Source of the DNA: Alistipes sp.
Lineage (GTDB): Bacteria > Bacteroidota > Bacteroidia > Bacteroidales > Rikenellaceae
Assembly (NCBI GenBank): GCA_017532885.1
Contig: JAFXIS010000080.1
Coordinates: 52,419 to 116,418 of the forward strand
Reading direction: 5' to 3'
DNA length: 64,000 bases
Shown here: positions 15,420 through 23,677 of the stretch, piece by piece
How positions within the stretch are numbered: the stretch's first letter is position 1
Layout: the number at the start of each line of letters is the position of its first letter
Notes under the pieces: model-generated
What the model saw: the letters and a program-made list of their open reading frames with translations, nothing else
The model's database searches: none
Told to the model about the DNA's origin: nothing
Translations under genes and position numbers: made by a program

Positions 15420-16736
15420 ATGAACAAGATACAAATCATTATCGCTCGAGAGTTTAACGAGCGCGTACGCAAAAAGTCATTTATAATCACCACAATACTC
15501 ATGCCGCTGCTTATGCTTCTGATGATGGCGGCGCCTACGCTTATGATGCTCTTTGCAAAGGGCGAGCAAAAGGAGATTTTGGTGATTGACGATAGTCAGA
15601 TTGTCGCTCCGCAGTTGGAGAGCAGCGAGGAGCTGAAATTCTCGCCCACGACCTTGTCACTTGCCGAGGCACGCGAGAATGAGAGTGTGTTTGGAGTGCT
15701 GTGGGTCGGCGAGAACATTGTCGATAACCCCCAGCAGGTGCAGCTTTACACCAACTCATCGTCGTCGATGTCGCTGGAGGAGGGCATCGCTTCGCAGATT
15801 GAGAATATCATCGAGGATGTGCGCCTGAGCCGCTACGAAATCGAAAATCTGGAGCAGATTCTCAAAGATATCGAGGTGAAGGTGTCACTCACAACCTATC
15901 GCAACGACCTCACAACCGAAACGGGTGAGGCCGAGGAGGCTACTTCGTCGTTCATCGCCTATATGTTGGGCTTGGTGCTGGGCATGATGCTCTATATGTT
16001 CCTCATAATCTATGGCTCTATGGTCATGACTTCGGTTATCGAGGAGAAGGGTAGCCGTATTTTGGATGTCTTGGTGTCGAGTGTCAGCCCCTTCCAGCTT
16101 ATGATGGGTAAGATTCTGGGCGTCGCTTCGGTTGCCGTTACGCAGGTAGCTATTTGGGGCGTTTTGGTCTGCGGCTTGGGTGCTGCGGTATTGCCATCGC
16201 TTATGCCCGATGATGTTATGCAGACCGTCGAGGCTGTGCAGGCGGGTACTATGACCACCACCGAGGCGGAGATAGATGCCGATATGCTCTCGGCGCTGTC
16301 GTTTGCTACAAATACCGGAAAGCTCGTCATGATGTTCGTCTATTTGTTGCTGTTCCTCTTGGGAGGCTTCCTCTTCTACTCGGCAATGTTCGCCGCTGTG
16401 GGCTCGGCTGTCGATTCCATTCAGGATGCCAACCAGCTGCAAACGCCCATCACCGTGCCTATTATCTTGGCATTGATTTTGGCGATGTCGGTATTTAACG
16501 ACCCCAACTCGTCGTTGGCTTTCTGGGGCTCAATCATCCCCTTCACATCGCCCGTTGTTATGATGGCGCGTATACCTTTCGATATCCCCGAGTGGCAGAT
16601 TTGGCTCTCTTTGGTGCTGTTGTTCATCTCGGTCGTAGGTATGGCGTGGGTTGCCGGCAAGGTCTACCGCGTAGGTATCTTCATGCACGGCAAGAAACCA
16701 TCGTTCAAGGAGTTGTTGTCATGGATTAAGCAGTAG
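15420..16736 (+). CDS. ABC-2 type permease (NatB-like)
   Basis: The 438-aa permease has the family layout: one N-terminal helix (about 20-45, IITTILMPLLMLLMMAAPTLMML), a large extracytoplasmic domain (about 50-180), then five or so helices from SFIAYMLGLVLGMMLYMFLIIYGSMVMTSVIEEKGSRILDVLVSS onward. The VIEEKGSRILDVLVSSVSPFQLMMGKILG segment is the coupling-helix region typical of NatB/YhaP. It is preceded by its ATPase and followed after 2 bp by a threonine aldolase gene, which is therefore probably co-transcribed. Confidence 0.9.
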   Translation: MNKIQIIIAREFNERVRKKSFIITTILMPLLMLLMMAAPTLMMLFAKGEQKEILVIDDSQIVAPQLESSEELKFSPTTLSLAEARENESVFGVLWVGENIVDNPQQVQLYTNSSSSMSLEEGIASQIENIIEDVRLSRYEIENLEQILKDIEVKVSLTTYRNDLTTETGEAEEATSSFIAYMLGLVLGMMLYMFLIIYGSMVMTSVIEEKGSRILDVLVSSVSPFQLMMGKILGVASVAVTQVAIWGVLVCGLGAAVLPSLMPDDVMQTVEAVQAGTMTTTEAEIDADMLSALSFATNTGKLVMMFVYLLLFLLGGFLFYSAMFAAVGSAVDSIQDANQLQTPITVPIILALILAMSVFNDPNSSLAFWGSIIPFTSPVVMMARIPFDIPEWQIWLSLVLLFISVVGMAWVAGKVYRVGIFMHGKKPSFKELLSWIKQ

Positions 16737-16738
16737 TT

Positions 16739-17764
16739 ATGCAGCATTTCGATAACGATTATATGGAGGGCGCGCACCCTCTGATTTTGGAGCGCCTTGT
16801 TGCCACAAATATGATGAAGAGTGTCGGCTATGGCTGCGATGAGGTGTGCGAGTCGGCACGCCGTAGGATTCGCGAGGCGTGCGATGCTCCCGAAGCCGAG
16901 GTGCACTTCTTGGTGGGAGGCACGCAGACCAATGCTACGGTTATTCGTGCGCTGCTACGCCCCTACGAGGGTGTCATTGCCGCCGATACGGGGCATATCG
17001 CGCTCCACGAGGCGGGAGCTATCGAGGCGGTAGGACATAAGGTCTTGACTATTCCTCACCAGAACGGTAAACTCACGGCTGCGGCCGTCGATGCCTATAT
17101 CGAGGCATTCCGCCGCGACGAGGCGTGGGACCATATGGTGTGGCCCGGCATGGTCTATATCTCGCAACCTACCGAGTACGGCACGATATACTCTTTGGCG
17201 GAGCTTGAGGCTCTTTCGGCTATCTGCCGCAAGTGGTCTATTCCGCTCTTTGCCGATGGCGCACGCTTGGGTTATGGCATTATGGCGGAGGGTGCCGATG
17301 TGGGACTTAAGGATTTGGCGCGCCTCTGCGATGTCTTCTATATCGGAGGCACGAAGGTCGGCGCGATGTTCGGCGAGGCTGTCGTTGTGCCGCAAAGGGG
17401 TCGCATTCCGCACTTTTTCACCACTATAAAGCAGAGTGGCGCTCTGCTGGCAAAGGGCAGGATGCTCGGCGTGCAGTTCGACACGCTCTTTACCGACAAT
17501 TTGTACCTTCGCATTGCGCGCCATGCCGTCGAGTTGGCTACACGCCTACGCGAGGGCCTGACCGCAAAGGGATTTTCGACATACTACTCTTCACCCACCA
17601 ATCAAGCCTTCTTTGTGCTCTCTGCCGAGCAGTTGCAACGCCTGCGCGCAGTTACAACCTTCAGCGAGTGGGAACACCTCGACGATGGGCGTACCGTCGT
17701 GCGCCTCGCTACGAGCTGGGCAACACGCCCCGAGGATGTCGAAGCACTTCTCGCCGCACTGTAA
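16739..17764 (+). CDS. Low-specificity L-threonine aldolase (beta-eliminating lyase family)
   Basis: This 341-aa PLP enzyme matches fold-type I threonine aldolases: FDNDYMEGAHPLILERL at the N-terminus, VHFLVGGTQTNATVI, DTGHIALHEAGAIEAVGHKV, PLFADGARLGYGI (Asp contacting PLP) and YIGGTKVGAMFGEAVV, where the lysine at about residue 205 is the Schiff-base residue. It cleaves threonine or allo-threonine to glycine and acetaldehyde. The start ATG lies 2 bp after the ABC permease stop, so it is in the same transcript, though no functional link is evident. A clear terminator follows. Confidence 0.92.
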   Translation: MQHFDNDYMEGAHPLILERLVATNMMKSVGYGCDEVCESARRRIREACDAPEAEVHFLVGGTQTNATVIRALLRPYEGVIAADTGHIALHEAGAIEAVGHKVLTIPHQNGKLTAAAVDAYIEAFRRDEAWDHMVWPGMVYISQPTEYGTIYSLAELEALSAICRKWSIPLFADGARLGYGIMAEGADVGLKDLARLCDVFYIGGTKVGAMFGEAVVVPQRGRIPHFFTTIKQSGALLAKGRMLGVQFDTLFTDNLYLRIARHAVELATRLREGLTAKGFSTYYSSPTNQAFFVLSAEQLQRLRAVTTFSEWEHLDDGRTVVRLATSWATRPEDVEALLAAL

Positions 17765-17783
17765 ATCGTATTATATATAAAGT

Positions 17784-17814
17784 AAATCTCCCCTCAGAAA
17801 GGGGAGATTTTTTG
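17784..17814 (+). terminator. Intrinsic terminator after the threonine aldolase gene
   Basis: AAATCTCCCCT and AGGGGAGATTT form an 11-bp stem with a tiny loop followed by Ts. Confidence 0.88.
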
Positions 17815-17867
17815 TTTTGTAGCTCCGTCGGTCGCCGCAGGGCAATATTTTTGGATATAAATTTATT

Positions 17868-18092
17868 CTACAATTTAACTTTCATCAACTCAGAACCTAA
17901 TCTGTGGATATAATCCTCTACTTCCAGTTTTCTTTCAACTGAAGGTCGCTTTGAACCACTCACATAGTTCTGCATCAATTTATCGTTTATCCCCATAGCG
18001 AGAGCTACCTGACGAATATTAAGTTCGGGGAATTTCGTAAAGAGTGTACGAATGGGATTCTCCTCTTCTAAAATTTGCGGTTCTAAATTCAT
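17868..18092 (-). CDS. Small helix-turn-helix protein (HicB C-terminal-like)
   Basis: The 74-aa protein is almost entirely one helix-turn-helix: LNIRQVALAMGINDKLMQNYVSGSKRPSVERKLEVEDYIHRLGSEL (about 24-68). The ALAMGIN...LMQNYVSGSKRPS pattern is like the DNA-binding C-terminal domain of Bacteroidetes HicB-type antitoxins. The normal HicB N-terminal domain is missing and no HicA-like partner is next to it. A -7-like TATCTTTG (18122-18115, minus strand) lies 23 bp upstream. It could be a free-standing repressor, or a relic of a toxin-antitoxin locus. Confidence 0.6.
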   Translation of the reverse strand: MNLEPQILEEENPIRTLFTKFPELNIRQVALAMGINDKLMQNYVSGSKRPSVERKLEVEDYIHRLGSELMKVKL

Positions 18093-18168
18093 AGTTGTAT
18101 GGTTTTGGTGTACTCAAAGATAGGGAAAAATATTCTCAAATAAAAAAATATCGCCTTATTTATTGCGC

Positions 18169-18486
18169 GGGTAGTAAAAAAGCTACCCTGAGGACCGTGG
18201 AGCGGGAGGAGCGTGAGGGCGGAGGAGTGTGGCGCGAAAGGTGAGAGAGGAAGCGCGAGGGAGGTGCGAGGGAGGTTTGGGTAGTAAAAATACTACCCTG
18301 AAGACCGTTGAGTGGGGAGCGGGGAGAGGAGGTGCGAGGTAGGTGCGGGTAGTAAAATTGCTACCCTGAAGACCGTGGAGTGGGGCGCGGGAGTGGGGAG
18401 AGGACCGTTGGGGTGGTGCCCCGTACAAGAGGGTGTGCGCAGAGTTGGTCTGGGTAGTAAAAATACTACCCTGGGGGCTGTTGGGG
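18169..18486 (+). repeat. R2 palindrome array, four copies
   Basis: Palindromes of the form GGGTAGTAAAAATACTACCC lie at 18169-18188, 18279-18298, 18347-18366 and 18452-18471 (start-to-start distances 110, 68 and 105 bp). Each is followed by TGAGGACCGTGGAG or a close variant. Linkers are G-rich and repeat GCGAGGGAGGTGCG-like segments, so the true unit is longer than the palindrome. Two copies have GCTACCC or TTGCTACCC arms, showing small divergence. The array lies 3' of the minus-strand gene 18794-22348. Confidence 0.9.
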
Positions 18487-18490
18487 TGCC

Positions 18491-18520
18491 AGAATTCAAA
18501 ATTCAAAATTCAAAATTCTT
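18491..18520. repeat. R3 AATTCAAA repeat
   Basis: Tandem AATTCAAA-type 8-mers (AGAATTCAAAATTCAAAATT...). Similar runs lie at 45004, 45269, 48336 and 63948. Confidence 0.8.
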
Positions 18521-18528
18521 TTTGAATT

Positions 18529-18696
18529 GTCATTCTGAGCGCAGCGTGAGAATCTCGAAAATCATACTTTCTGCCCTCGCACTTAAAAGTGGTTACAAGG
18601 GACAAACCCTCGTTTCCTCCGCAGCGTCGGTTGGCACCTCTAACGCAAGAATTAGCCTGTAGAGATTCCAGTCCTCACTGCGTTCGGTGGAATGAC
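18529..18696. repeat. Pair of oppositely oriented R1 ends
   Basis: GTCATTCTGAGCGCAGCG...GAGAATCTC (18529-18556) points inward from the left, and AGAGATTCC...GGAATGAC (18662-18696) closes on the right as its inverse. The 105 bp between include CCGCAGCGTCGGTTG, which also occurs near 28521 (inverted) and 56787. No open frame of note is inside. Confidence 0.65.
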
Positions 18697-18737
18697 AAAT
18701 AAAGGGAATTTAGGGAGTTTAAGGAATTTAGCGCAAA

Positions 18738-18768
18738 CAAAAAACCCTCGGCATTTCTGCCGAGGGAA
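18738..18768 (-). terminator. Intrinsic terminator of lipoprotein paralogue B
   Basis: CCCTCGGC and GCCGAGGG pair around six bases; the minus-strand transcript then runs into a U tract. Confidence 0.88.
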
Positions 18769-18793
18769 TTTTATAAGAAATTTGTTCGTGTGA

Positions 18794-21700
18794 TTACTCA
18801 GCTACATAGCCAGTCCACTCAACATCCCAAATAGCTGTACGATCCTTGTTAGATGTGCTATTTGAAGGAGACAAGTTAGAGAACTTAATCTGGAACTCAC
18901 CAGCAACATTAACAACCTCCTCGTGTGAGTACTTTGTATACTTTGTTGCAGATGACTTATCAACTGTAAATGTCTTTACAACTGCACCATTCTGAATAAT
19001 ATCAACCTGGAACTTAATCTTAGTATCACCGAAAGGCAAACCATAGTTGAACGTCAAAGTACCGCAACCTGTTGTAAATGTAGGAGAGGTAATAGTACCC
19101 TTAGCTGAAGTCTTACCGTTCATACAAAGTGCACGGTTTGAAGCATCACCAATCATCTTGAAAGCAGGGCTTGAATCAGAAGTACCACCCTTGAAGATAG
19201 CACAATTTGCATATGCCCAACCTGCAGCTGTCTTACCTGATACATAAGATGTGTTAGTAGAAGAAATAGTATGGAAATCATCCGAACCACCCTCTACAAC
19301 ACCTGCAGCTGGCTTAGCAGCAAGAGTTGCCTTAACAACAGTCGGTGCCAAATCACCTACCGTGATAGAGATGTTACCGGTAACATCCTCCTCAAGCTCA
19401 TTAGCTGCAGCTGTTACAGTAACAACATAACCATTAACCTCAACTGCAAATGCTGCGTTATCAGATGTAGCTGTTACAGCTGCAGTTGTGTTGTATGCAG
19501 ATACCTCGATATCCTGCTCACCACCTGCAGATGTGAAATCAACAGCAGCGGGGTCTACAGTATAGAATGCGCGAGTACCTGGAGATACAAGCTCTACAAA
19601 CCATGCGTTCTTACCCTGAGGAGTACCATTAAAGTCTGTACGAATTGTCTTAATAACGATATCGTCACCAAGTTTAGCGCCAGATGTAGCCCAATACTTG
19701 TTAGTAGCACCATCGGGGCTGCACAAACCGTAGATATAAACAGTACCTGTATCGTCTGTCAAGTCGAAGTTACCATAAGTTGTGTTAGCAACTGCAGTGA
19801 TTGTACCCTTCAAAGTGTACATAGGAGCAGTAGCGCTCTCATCCTTCTGAGCAGCCAAGAACTCATCTACAGTAGTATAAACTACCTCCTGAGAAGGCTC
19901 AGCCTCGGTAGTAGCGGTAACCTGAGCAGCCTCAGAGTCGAGGTATGCAGAATCAGCAGCAGCAACAGCTACAACAGTGAAAGTATACTCGGTCTCATAC
20001 TCGCCGGGGAACACATAAGTAGTACCCTCAACATAGTCAGTCTCCTCGCCTACAGTAACAGCATACTGATATGCATTCTCAACAGCCTTCCAAGTCAAAG
20101 TAACTTCATTACCCTCAACAGCAGTCTCAACAGCAGGAGTAGCAAGAACGGTCTTAGCAGCTACAACTGTGTAAACAGTCTTGCCATCAACCTCAGCAGC
20201 CTCGGTAGTGTAGCCCTTAGCCATGAAGTTAGTACCAGCACCCTCAGCAGCGTTGTTTGCGGGGTCGAAGTTTACGAACTTACCACCCTTAACCTCGATA
20301 ACAGTATTATTGCGGTCAGCGTCCTTCTTGTTAAGAACGAAAGCAGAGTTAGCATCGTTGGGGAAGTAACCACCCTCAACATATACCTTACCCTCGCCAC
20401 GAGCGTAGATAACAGCATTAGCAGCGCCATCCTGATCAACACCAGCCTTATAAGTACCGCCCTTGATGTAAACTGTACCCTCAACTACAACAGCGTAGCC
20501 ATCGTTGCCGGTAACAGCCTCAACAACACCGTCACCCTCGAGAGTAAGAGTAGCGCCTGCAGCTACGATGATAACATCGGTAGTAGGAGTAGCTGAACGC
20601 ATAGTATAATCCTTGTTAGAGAGAGTCTTACCGTTAAGGTTCAAAGTAAGATCCTTCTCAACAACGAGAGTCTGGCTCAATACCATATCCTCAGCCAAAG
20701 TGTAAGAACCACCCTTAGTAGCCTCAGCTACGAGCTTGTCCTCAGCAGTCATCTTAGAAACGGTCCAAACCTTACCGTCGGTAGACTTAGAGATGTAACC
20801 CTCAGCGCAGAAATCCTTCTTAGGATTCTCTGATACATTGTCAGAAGGATTGAAGTTATGGAATGTACCACCGTAAACAATGATATCGTTACCTGTCTGA
20901 CCATTGCCATAAAGGTTCAAAACAGCGTACTGGGGAGTTGCAAAGCTTGTCTGATCCTCCTCAGCTACCTGGAATGTACCGCCATAAATCTCGATAACAC
21001 CCTTGTTGTTAGTGTAGATAAGCTCCTGAGCTGAATCGTTAGAGAAGTTACCACCCTTGATGATAACCTTACCATCGTTCTCAGCGTCACCACGACCTGC
21101 CCAAACAGCGATATTACCCTCGCCCTTAGCTACAACATTACCTTCGCCCTCGATAGTCAAAGTACCCTTTCTAACCATAAATACAGCGGTATAAGCGCTC
21201 TCATCGGGGTTAGCGTAAGTGATTGTCTTACCGTTAAGGTTGAGCTTGAAATCCTTAGTAATCTCCAAAGCCTGGTTCAACACAACATCTGCGCCCAAGA
21301 TATACTCACCACCGGCAGCAGCTGCCTCAACGAGCATCTCCTCAGGAGTCTTCTCGGTATTATAGCCATAAGAGCCAACGAAGATAGGATTAATCTCAAT
21401 GATGAAGCTAACAGCGCTTGTGAGGATAGGACCCATGATGTTTGTGCGGTAGTTGCGCTGAACGGGAACAGCGTCGAACTCTGCCTCGAAAACAGTGTTG
21501 TCGTTGCCGGCAACAGTAGCATCCTCATTATAGTTGAAAGTAATATCAACCAACTTGTATTCGTTTACGAGCAAGTAGTTCATTGAAAGAAGGTCGTAGT
21601 CGGTAGTATTAACCTTCATGAACTTGTTGCCCTTCTCTGCCATACCGAAAGTCAAAGATGTCTCGTTCTCTACCTTACCGTCAAGAAGGTTCATCTTAGT

Positions 21701-22348
21701 GTAAACACCCTCAACAGTGATAGATGTCTGATATACATCCAAACCTGCAAGCTGTGCCTCTACAGCATCGTCAGTCAAAACATTTACCTGAGCGAAAGGA
21801 CGAGTCAATACAGCATCGAATGTCTGTGTGCTTGCAACGGGGTCTACCTTGAAGTCTACACGCTTGAAGAAAGCATCCATAGTCTCATCCTGAGCCTTCA
21901 ATGCTGCAACATTCTTAAGCTCGATAGACTGATCGTCCCAATTAACATTCCAGTGACCATTTACAGCATCTGCCTGCGCAAAGAAAAGCGCGATGTAGTG
22001 CTTACCGCGTACAAGGCGGATATCGCTAAGAGTGTTCTTCAACGAAATATCCTCGAAGAAACCATCTACAACGCCAGAGATAGGCTTCTGGCCATTGTCA
22101 CGGATAGAATAATCACCGGTAGCAGCATCTACCTCAGCCTCGAAGATTGCATACTGCAAATCCTCAACTGTATAACCGGTACCATACGCCTTAGTTGCGT
22201 CCTCAGTACCCAACACGCGACTTGCGATAGTCGGCTGTGCGATGTTGAACGATACGACAGCGCCGTTTCCGCCTGACTGTACATCGTCCTTCGCACATGA
22301 TGTCAGCAACATACCCAATGCTGCGACAGCAACGAACAATTTTCTCAT
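18794..22348 (-). CDS. Large multidomain surface lipoprotein: fimbrillin-like, beta-helix, FnIII, OB, BACON (paralogue B)
   Basis: This 1184-aa lipoprotein (Cys18, then AKDD) is the most complex of the three. Residues about 30-330 are fimbrillin-like (RPFAQVNVLTDD, YDLLSMNYLLVNEYKLVDITF, VPVQRNYRTNIMG). Two beta-helix modules of about 180 residues follow, each with LNLNGKT, TLTIEGEG or TLTLEGDG, an INGG-like KVIIKGGNF, and a closing GGTFHNFNPSDN or GGKFVNFDPANN. After about 735 comes an FnIII-like domain (TLTWKAVENAYQYAVTV), an OB-fold-like domain (LKGTITAVANTTYGNFDLTDDTGTVYIYG), a BACON-like domain (VDFTSAGGEQDIEVSAYNTTA) and a C-terminal jelly-roll-like domain. It lies 171 bp behind a DUF3575/Mfa2-like pair on the same strand and may share their transcript. 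Confidence 0.85.
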   Translation of the reverse strand: MRKLFVAVAALGMLLTSCAKDDVQSGGNGAVVSFNIAQPTIASRVLGTEDATKAYGTGYTVEDLQYAIFEAEVDAATGDYSIRDNGQKPISGVVDGFFEDISLKNTLSDIRLVRGKHYIALFFAQADAVNGHWNVNWDDQSIELKNVAALKAQDETMDAFFKRVDFKVDPVASTQTFDAVLTRPFAQVNVLTDDAVEAQLAGLDVYQTSITVEGVYTKMNLLDGKVENETSLTFGMAEKGNKFMKVNTTDYDLLSMNYLLVNEYKLVDITFNYNEDATVAGNDNTVFEAEFDAVPVQRNYRTNIMGPILTSAVSFIIEINPIFVGSYGYNTEKTPEEMLVEAAAAGGEYILGADVVLNQALEITKDFKLNLNGKTITYANPDESAYTAVFMVRKGTLTIEGEGNVVAKGEGNIAVWAGRGDAENDGKVIIKGGNFSNDSAQELIYTNNKGVIEIYGGTFQVAEEDQTSFATPQYAVLNLYGNGQTGNDIIVYGGTFHNFNPSDNVSENPKKDFCAEGYISKSTDGKVWTVSKMTAEDKLVAEATKGGSYTLAEDMVLSQTLVVEKDLTLNLNGKTLSNKDYTMRSATPTTDVIIVAAGATLTLEGDGVVEAVTGNDGYAVVVEGTVYIKGGTYKAGVDQDGAANAVIYARGEGKVYVEGGYFPNDANSAFVLNKKDADRNNTVIEVKGGKFVNFDPANNAAEGAGTNFMAKGYTTEAAEVDGKTVYTVVAAKTVLATPAVETAVEGNEVTLTWKAVENAYQYAVTVGEETDYVEGTTYVFPGEYETEYTFTVVAVAAADSAYLDSEAAQVTATTEAEPSQEVVYTTVDEFLAAQKDESATAPMYTLKGTITAVANTTYGNFDLTDDTGTVYIYGLCSPDGATNKYWATSGAKLGDDIVIKTIRTDFNGTPQGKNAWFVELVSPGTRAFYTVDPAAVDFTSAGGEQDIEVSAYNTTAAVTATSDNAAFAVEVNGYVVTVTAAANELEEDVTGNISITVGDLAPTVVKATLAAKPAAGVVEGGSDDFHTISSTNTSYVSGKTAAGWAYANCAIFKGGTSDSSPAFKMIGDASNRALCMNGKTSAKGTITSPTFTTGCGTLTFNYGLPFGDTKIKFQVDIIQNGAVVKTFTVDKSSATKYTKYSHEEVVNVAGEFQIKFSNLSPSNSTSNKDRTAIWDVEWTGYVAE

Positions 22349-22519
22349 AATTAAGTAATTAATTAGTTAATAGTATTTTGTGTGTTAATTTGTTTATTTT
22401 CAGCCTATTACAACACCTCAACCAACGCCGCGGGCAACATCACCTGCCTTGACGGCTAAAGCCTGCCATGGATATTACTCCCTCGGCAAGCTTATACCTT
22501 ATATTATATATATAGTCCA
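22349..22519. other. Leader between Mfa2-like gene and paralogue B
   Basis: The 171-bp gap has no terminator that I can see and no clean TAnnTTTG box. Next to the ATG it carries the AACTAATTAATTACTTAATT leader, which resembles the leaders of paralogues A and C. Confidence 0.45.
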
Positions 22520-23677
22520 CTATTCAGGCGGCCAGAAGTATATAAACTCGCCGTCAGGGTCGGGATTAAAGCCCGGATTGATACCAATACCTCCCGATGT
22601 CTGGGCGGTAAGGAACGCCGAACGAATAGTAGTAAGTTTACTGCGAATCAAATCCACGGGAACAGAGCGCGGCAAAGCCGTAACCTGCACACCATTCTTA
22701 TCGTAAACCGAAACATCCATCTGGATAGTAAGCTCTCGACCATTCACGAATACATAGTCAAAGCCCAACTCTGCCTCCGATTCGTTCAACTTCTTAATCG
22801 TAGACTCGAATGTGATTGTTCCGGGATCTGCAACCCATACCGGCTCGTTCATGCGGACATTGAACTCATTTGGCATAGCCGATACATAACGGAACTTAAC
22901 CGTATATTCGCTGATATCAATAACACGCGAAGGTGTCTGTGAACTTGCATCGCCCTCCTCAGTACCATCGGCAGGAACTGCGCCTCCAATCTGAGGTTCT
23001 GCATCGCCATTAGCTGCCGCCTGAGCCTCCGCCTCGGCTTTTGCCTCAGCTTCAGCCTCCGCCTTGAGCTCCAACATATGCTCTACGAAGCGCTCCAAAT
23101 CGGTAGAGATAAAGTTGAACTTCGCCATAGGACGAGCGTTCACCATCTGAACATCAGTAGTCTGCTCCGAAATCTCGGTAATCAAAGTACCAGAGAAGGC
23201 ATCGCGGAAGTCGTTATTACCCTCATGCTTACCCTTCAAGGTGATAGCCTCGAAATCTGCAGTGTTGTAATATTTATCCTCCAATGAGTTCGCGTCTACA
23301 TAGTCGGTCCACACCAAGAACTCATAGCGGCCCTCGGCGAGGGTCATCTCGCGTGTAGTATTCAACGAGGTAACATCGTCACGGCTGAATACATCGCGCA
23401 TAACAAGGCGCTGAGGAATACTTCGGTCCGTAGGCTTGGTATATACCTCCACGATATAGCGCACATCATAGTCTGTTGCCATACCGGCACGGCTCATCTG
23501 GTGTGTGATATCCTTATACAAAGGCATCGCGGTATTGTAGTCCAGGTGAAGGATGAATGTTGAATACTTCACCTCCTTCTCCTTCGGCCACTCATGCACG
23601 GCACATGCTGTAAGCACAAGCATGCAGCACAACATCAAGGCCTTCTTCGCCAACTGTATGTATCTCTGTGCTCCCAT
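22520..23677 (-). CDS. Fimbrial-type (Mfa2/FimB-like) lipoprotein
   Basis: The 385-aa lipoprotein (lipobox LTAC, Cys25) has the look of Bacteroidales fimbrial anchor/minor subunits: CAVHEWPKEKEVKYSTFILHLDYNTAMPLYKD, a VMRDVFSRDDVTSLNTTREMTLAEGRYEFLVWTDYVD strand region, MVNARPMAKFNFISTDLERFVE and DYVFVNGRELTIQM. A low-complexity insert of alternating Ala, Glu and Lys (about residues 203-222, encoded near 23015-23070) sits in a loop. The ATG overlaps the stop of the upstream DUF3575 gene by one base (TAATG), so they are translationally coupled. Likely role: anchoring or initiating a surface fibre; the polymerising subunit could be paralogue B just downstream. Confidence 0.78.
   Translation of the reverse strand: MGAQRYIQLAKKALMLCCMLVLTACAVHEWPKEKEVKYSTFILHLDYNTAMPLYKDITHQMSRAGMATDYDVRYIVEVYTKPTDRSIPQRLVMRDVFSRDDVTSLNTTREMTLAEGRYEFLVWTDYVDANSLEDKYYNTADFEAITLKGKHEGNNDFRDAFSGTLITEISEQTTDVQMVNARPMAKFNFISTDLERFVEHMLELKAEAEAEAKAEAEAQAAANGDAEPQIGGAVPADGTEEGDASSQTPSRVIDISEYTVKFRYVSAMPNEFNVRMNEPVWVADPGTITFESTIKKLNESEAELGFDYVFVNGRELTIQMDVSVYDKNGVQVTALPRSVPVDLIRSKLTTIRSAFLTAQTSGGIGINPGFNPDPDGEFIYFWPPE
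23015..23070 (-). repeat. In-frame Ala/Glu/Lys low-complexity tract
   Basis: Imperfect 6- to 9-bp units (GCCTCCGCCTCGGCTTTTGC on the plus strand) encode alternating AEAEAEAKAEAEAQA. Such a tract can change length by slippage without breaking the frame. Confidence 0.7.

Larger units (their letters stand above)
18093..18736. other. Gene-free repeat cluster downstream of paralogue B
   Basis: No gene is supported. Contents are four R2 palindromes (18169-18471) with GC-rich linkers, an R3 AATTCAAA run (18491-18520), two oppositely oriented R1 copies (18529-18556 and 18662-18696) and an R4 arm (18707-18736). Confidence 0.75.

Noticed and set aside
18169..18486. CRISPR array
   Set aside because: Repeats are regular-looking, but there are only four, spacing varies from 68 to 110 bp, the spacers themselves resemble each other and no cas gene is in the window.
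18183..18662. Overlapping frames in the 18.2-18.6 kb cluster
   Set aside because: All are made of the G-rich linkers and palindromes, with no family-like composition.
19271..20596. 441-aa plus-strand frame rich in Ser, Cys and Leu
   Set aside because: It is antisense to paralogue B and exists because of that gene's biased codons.
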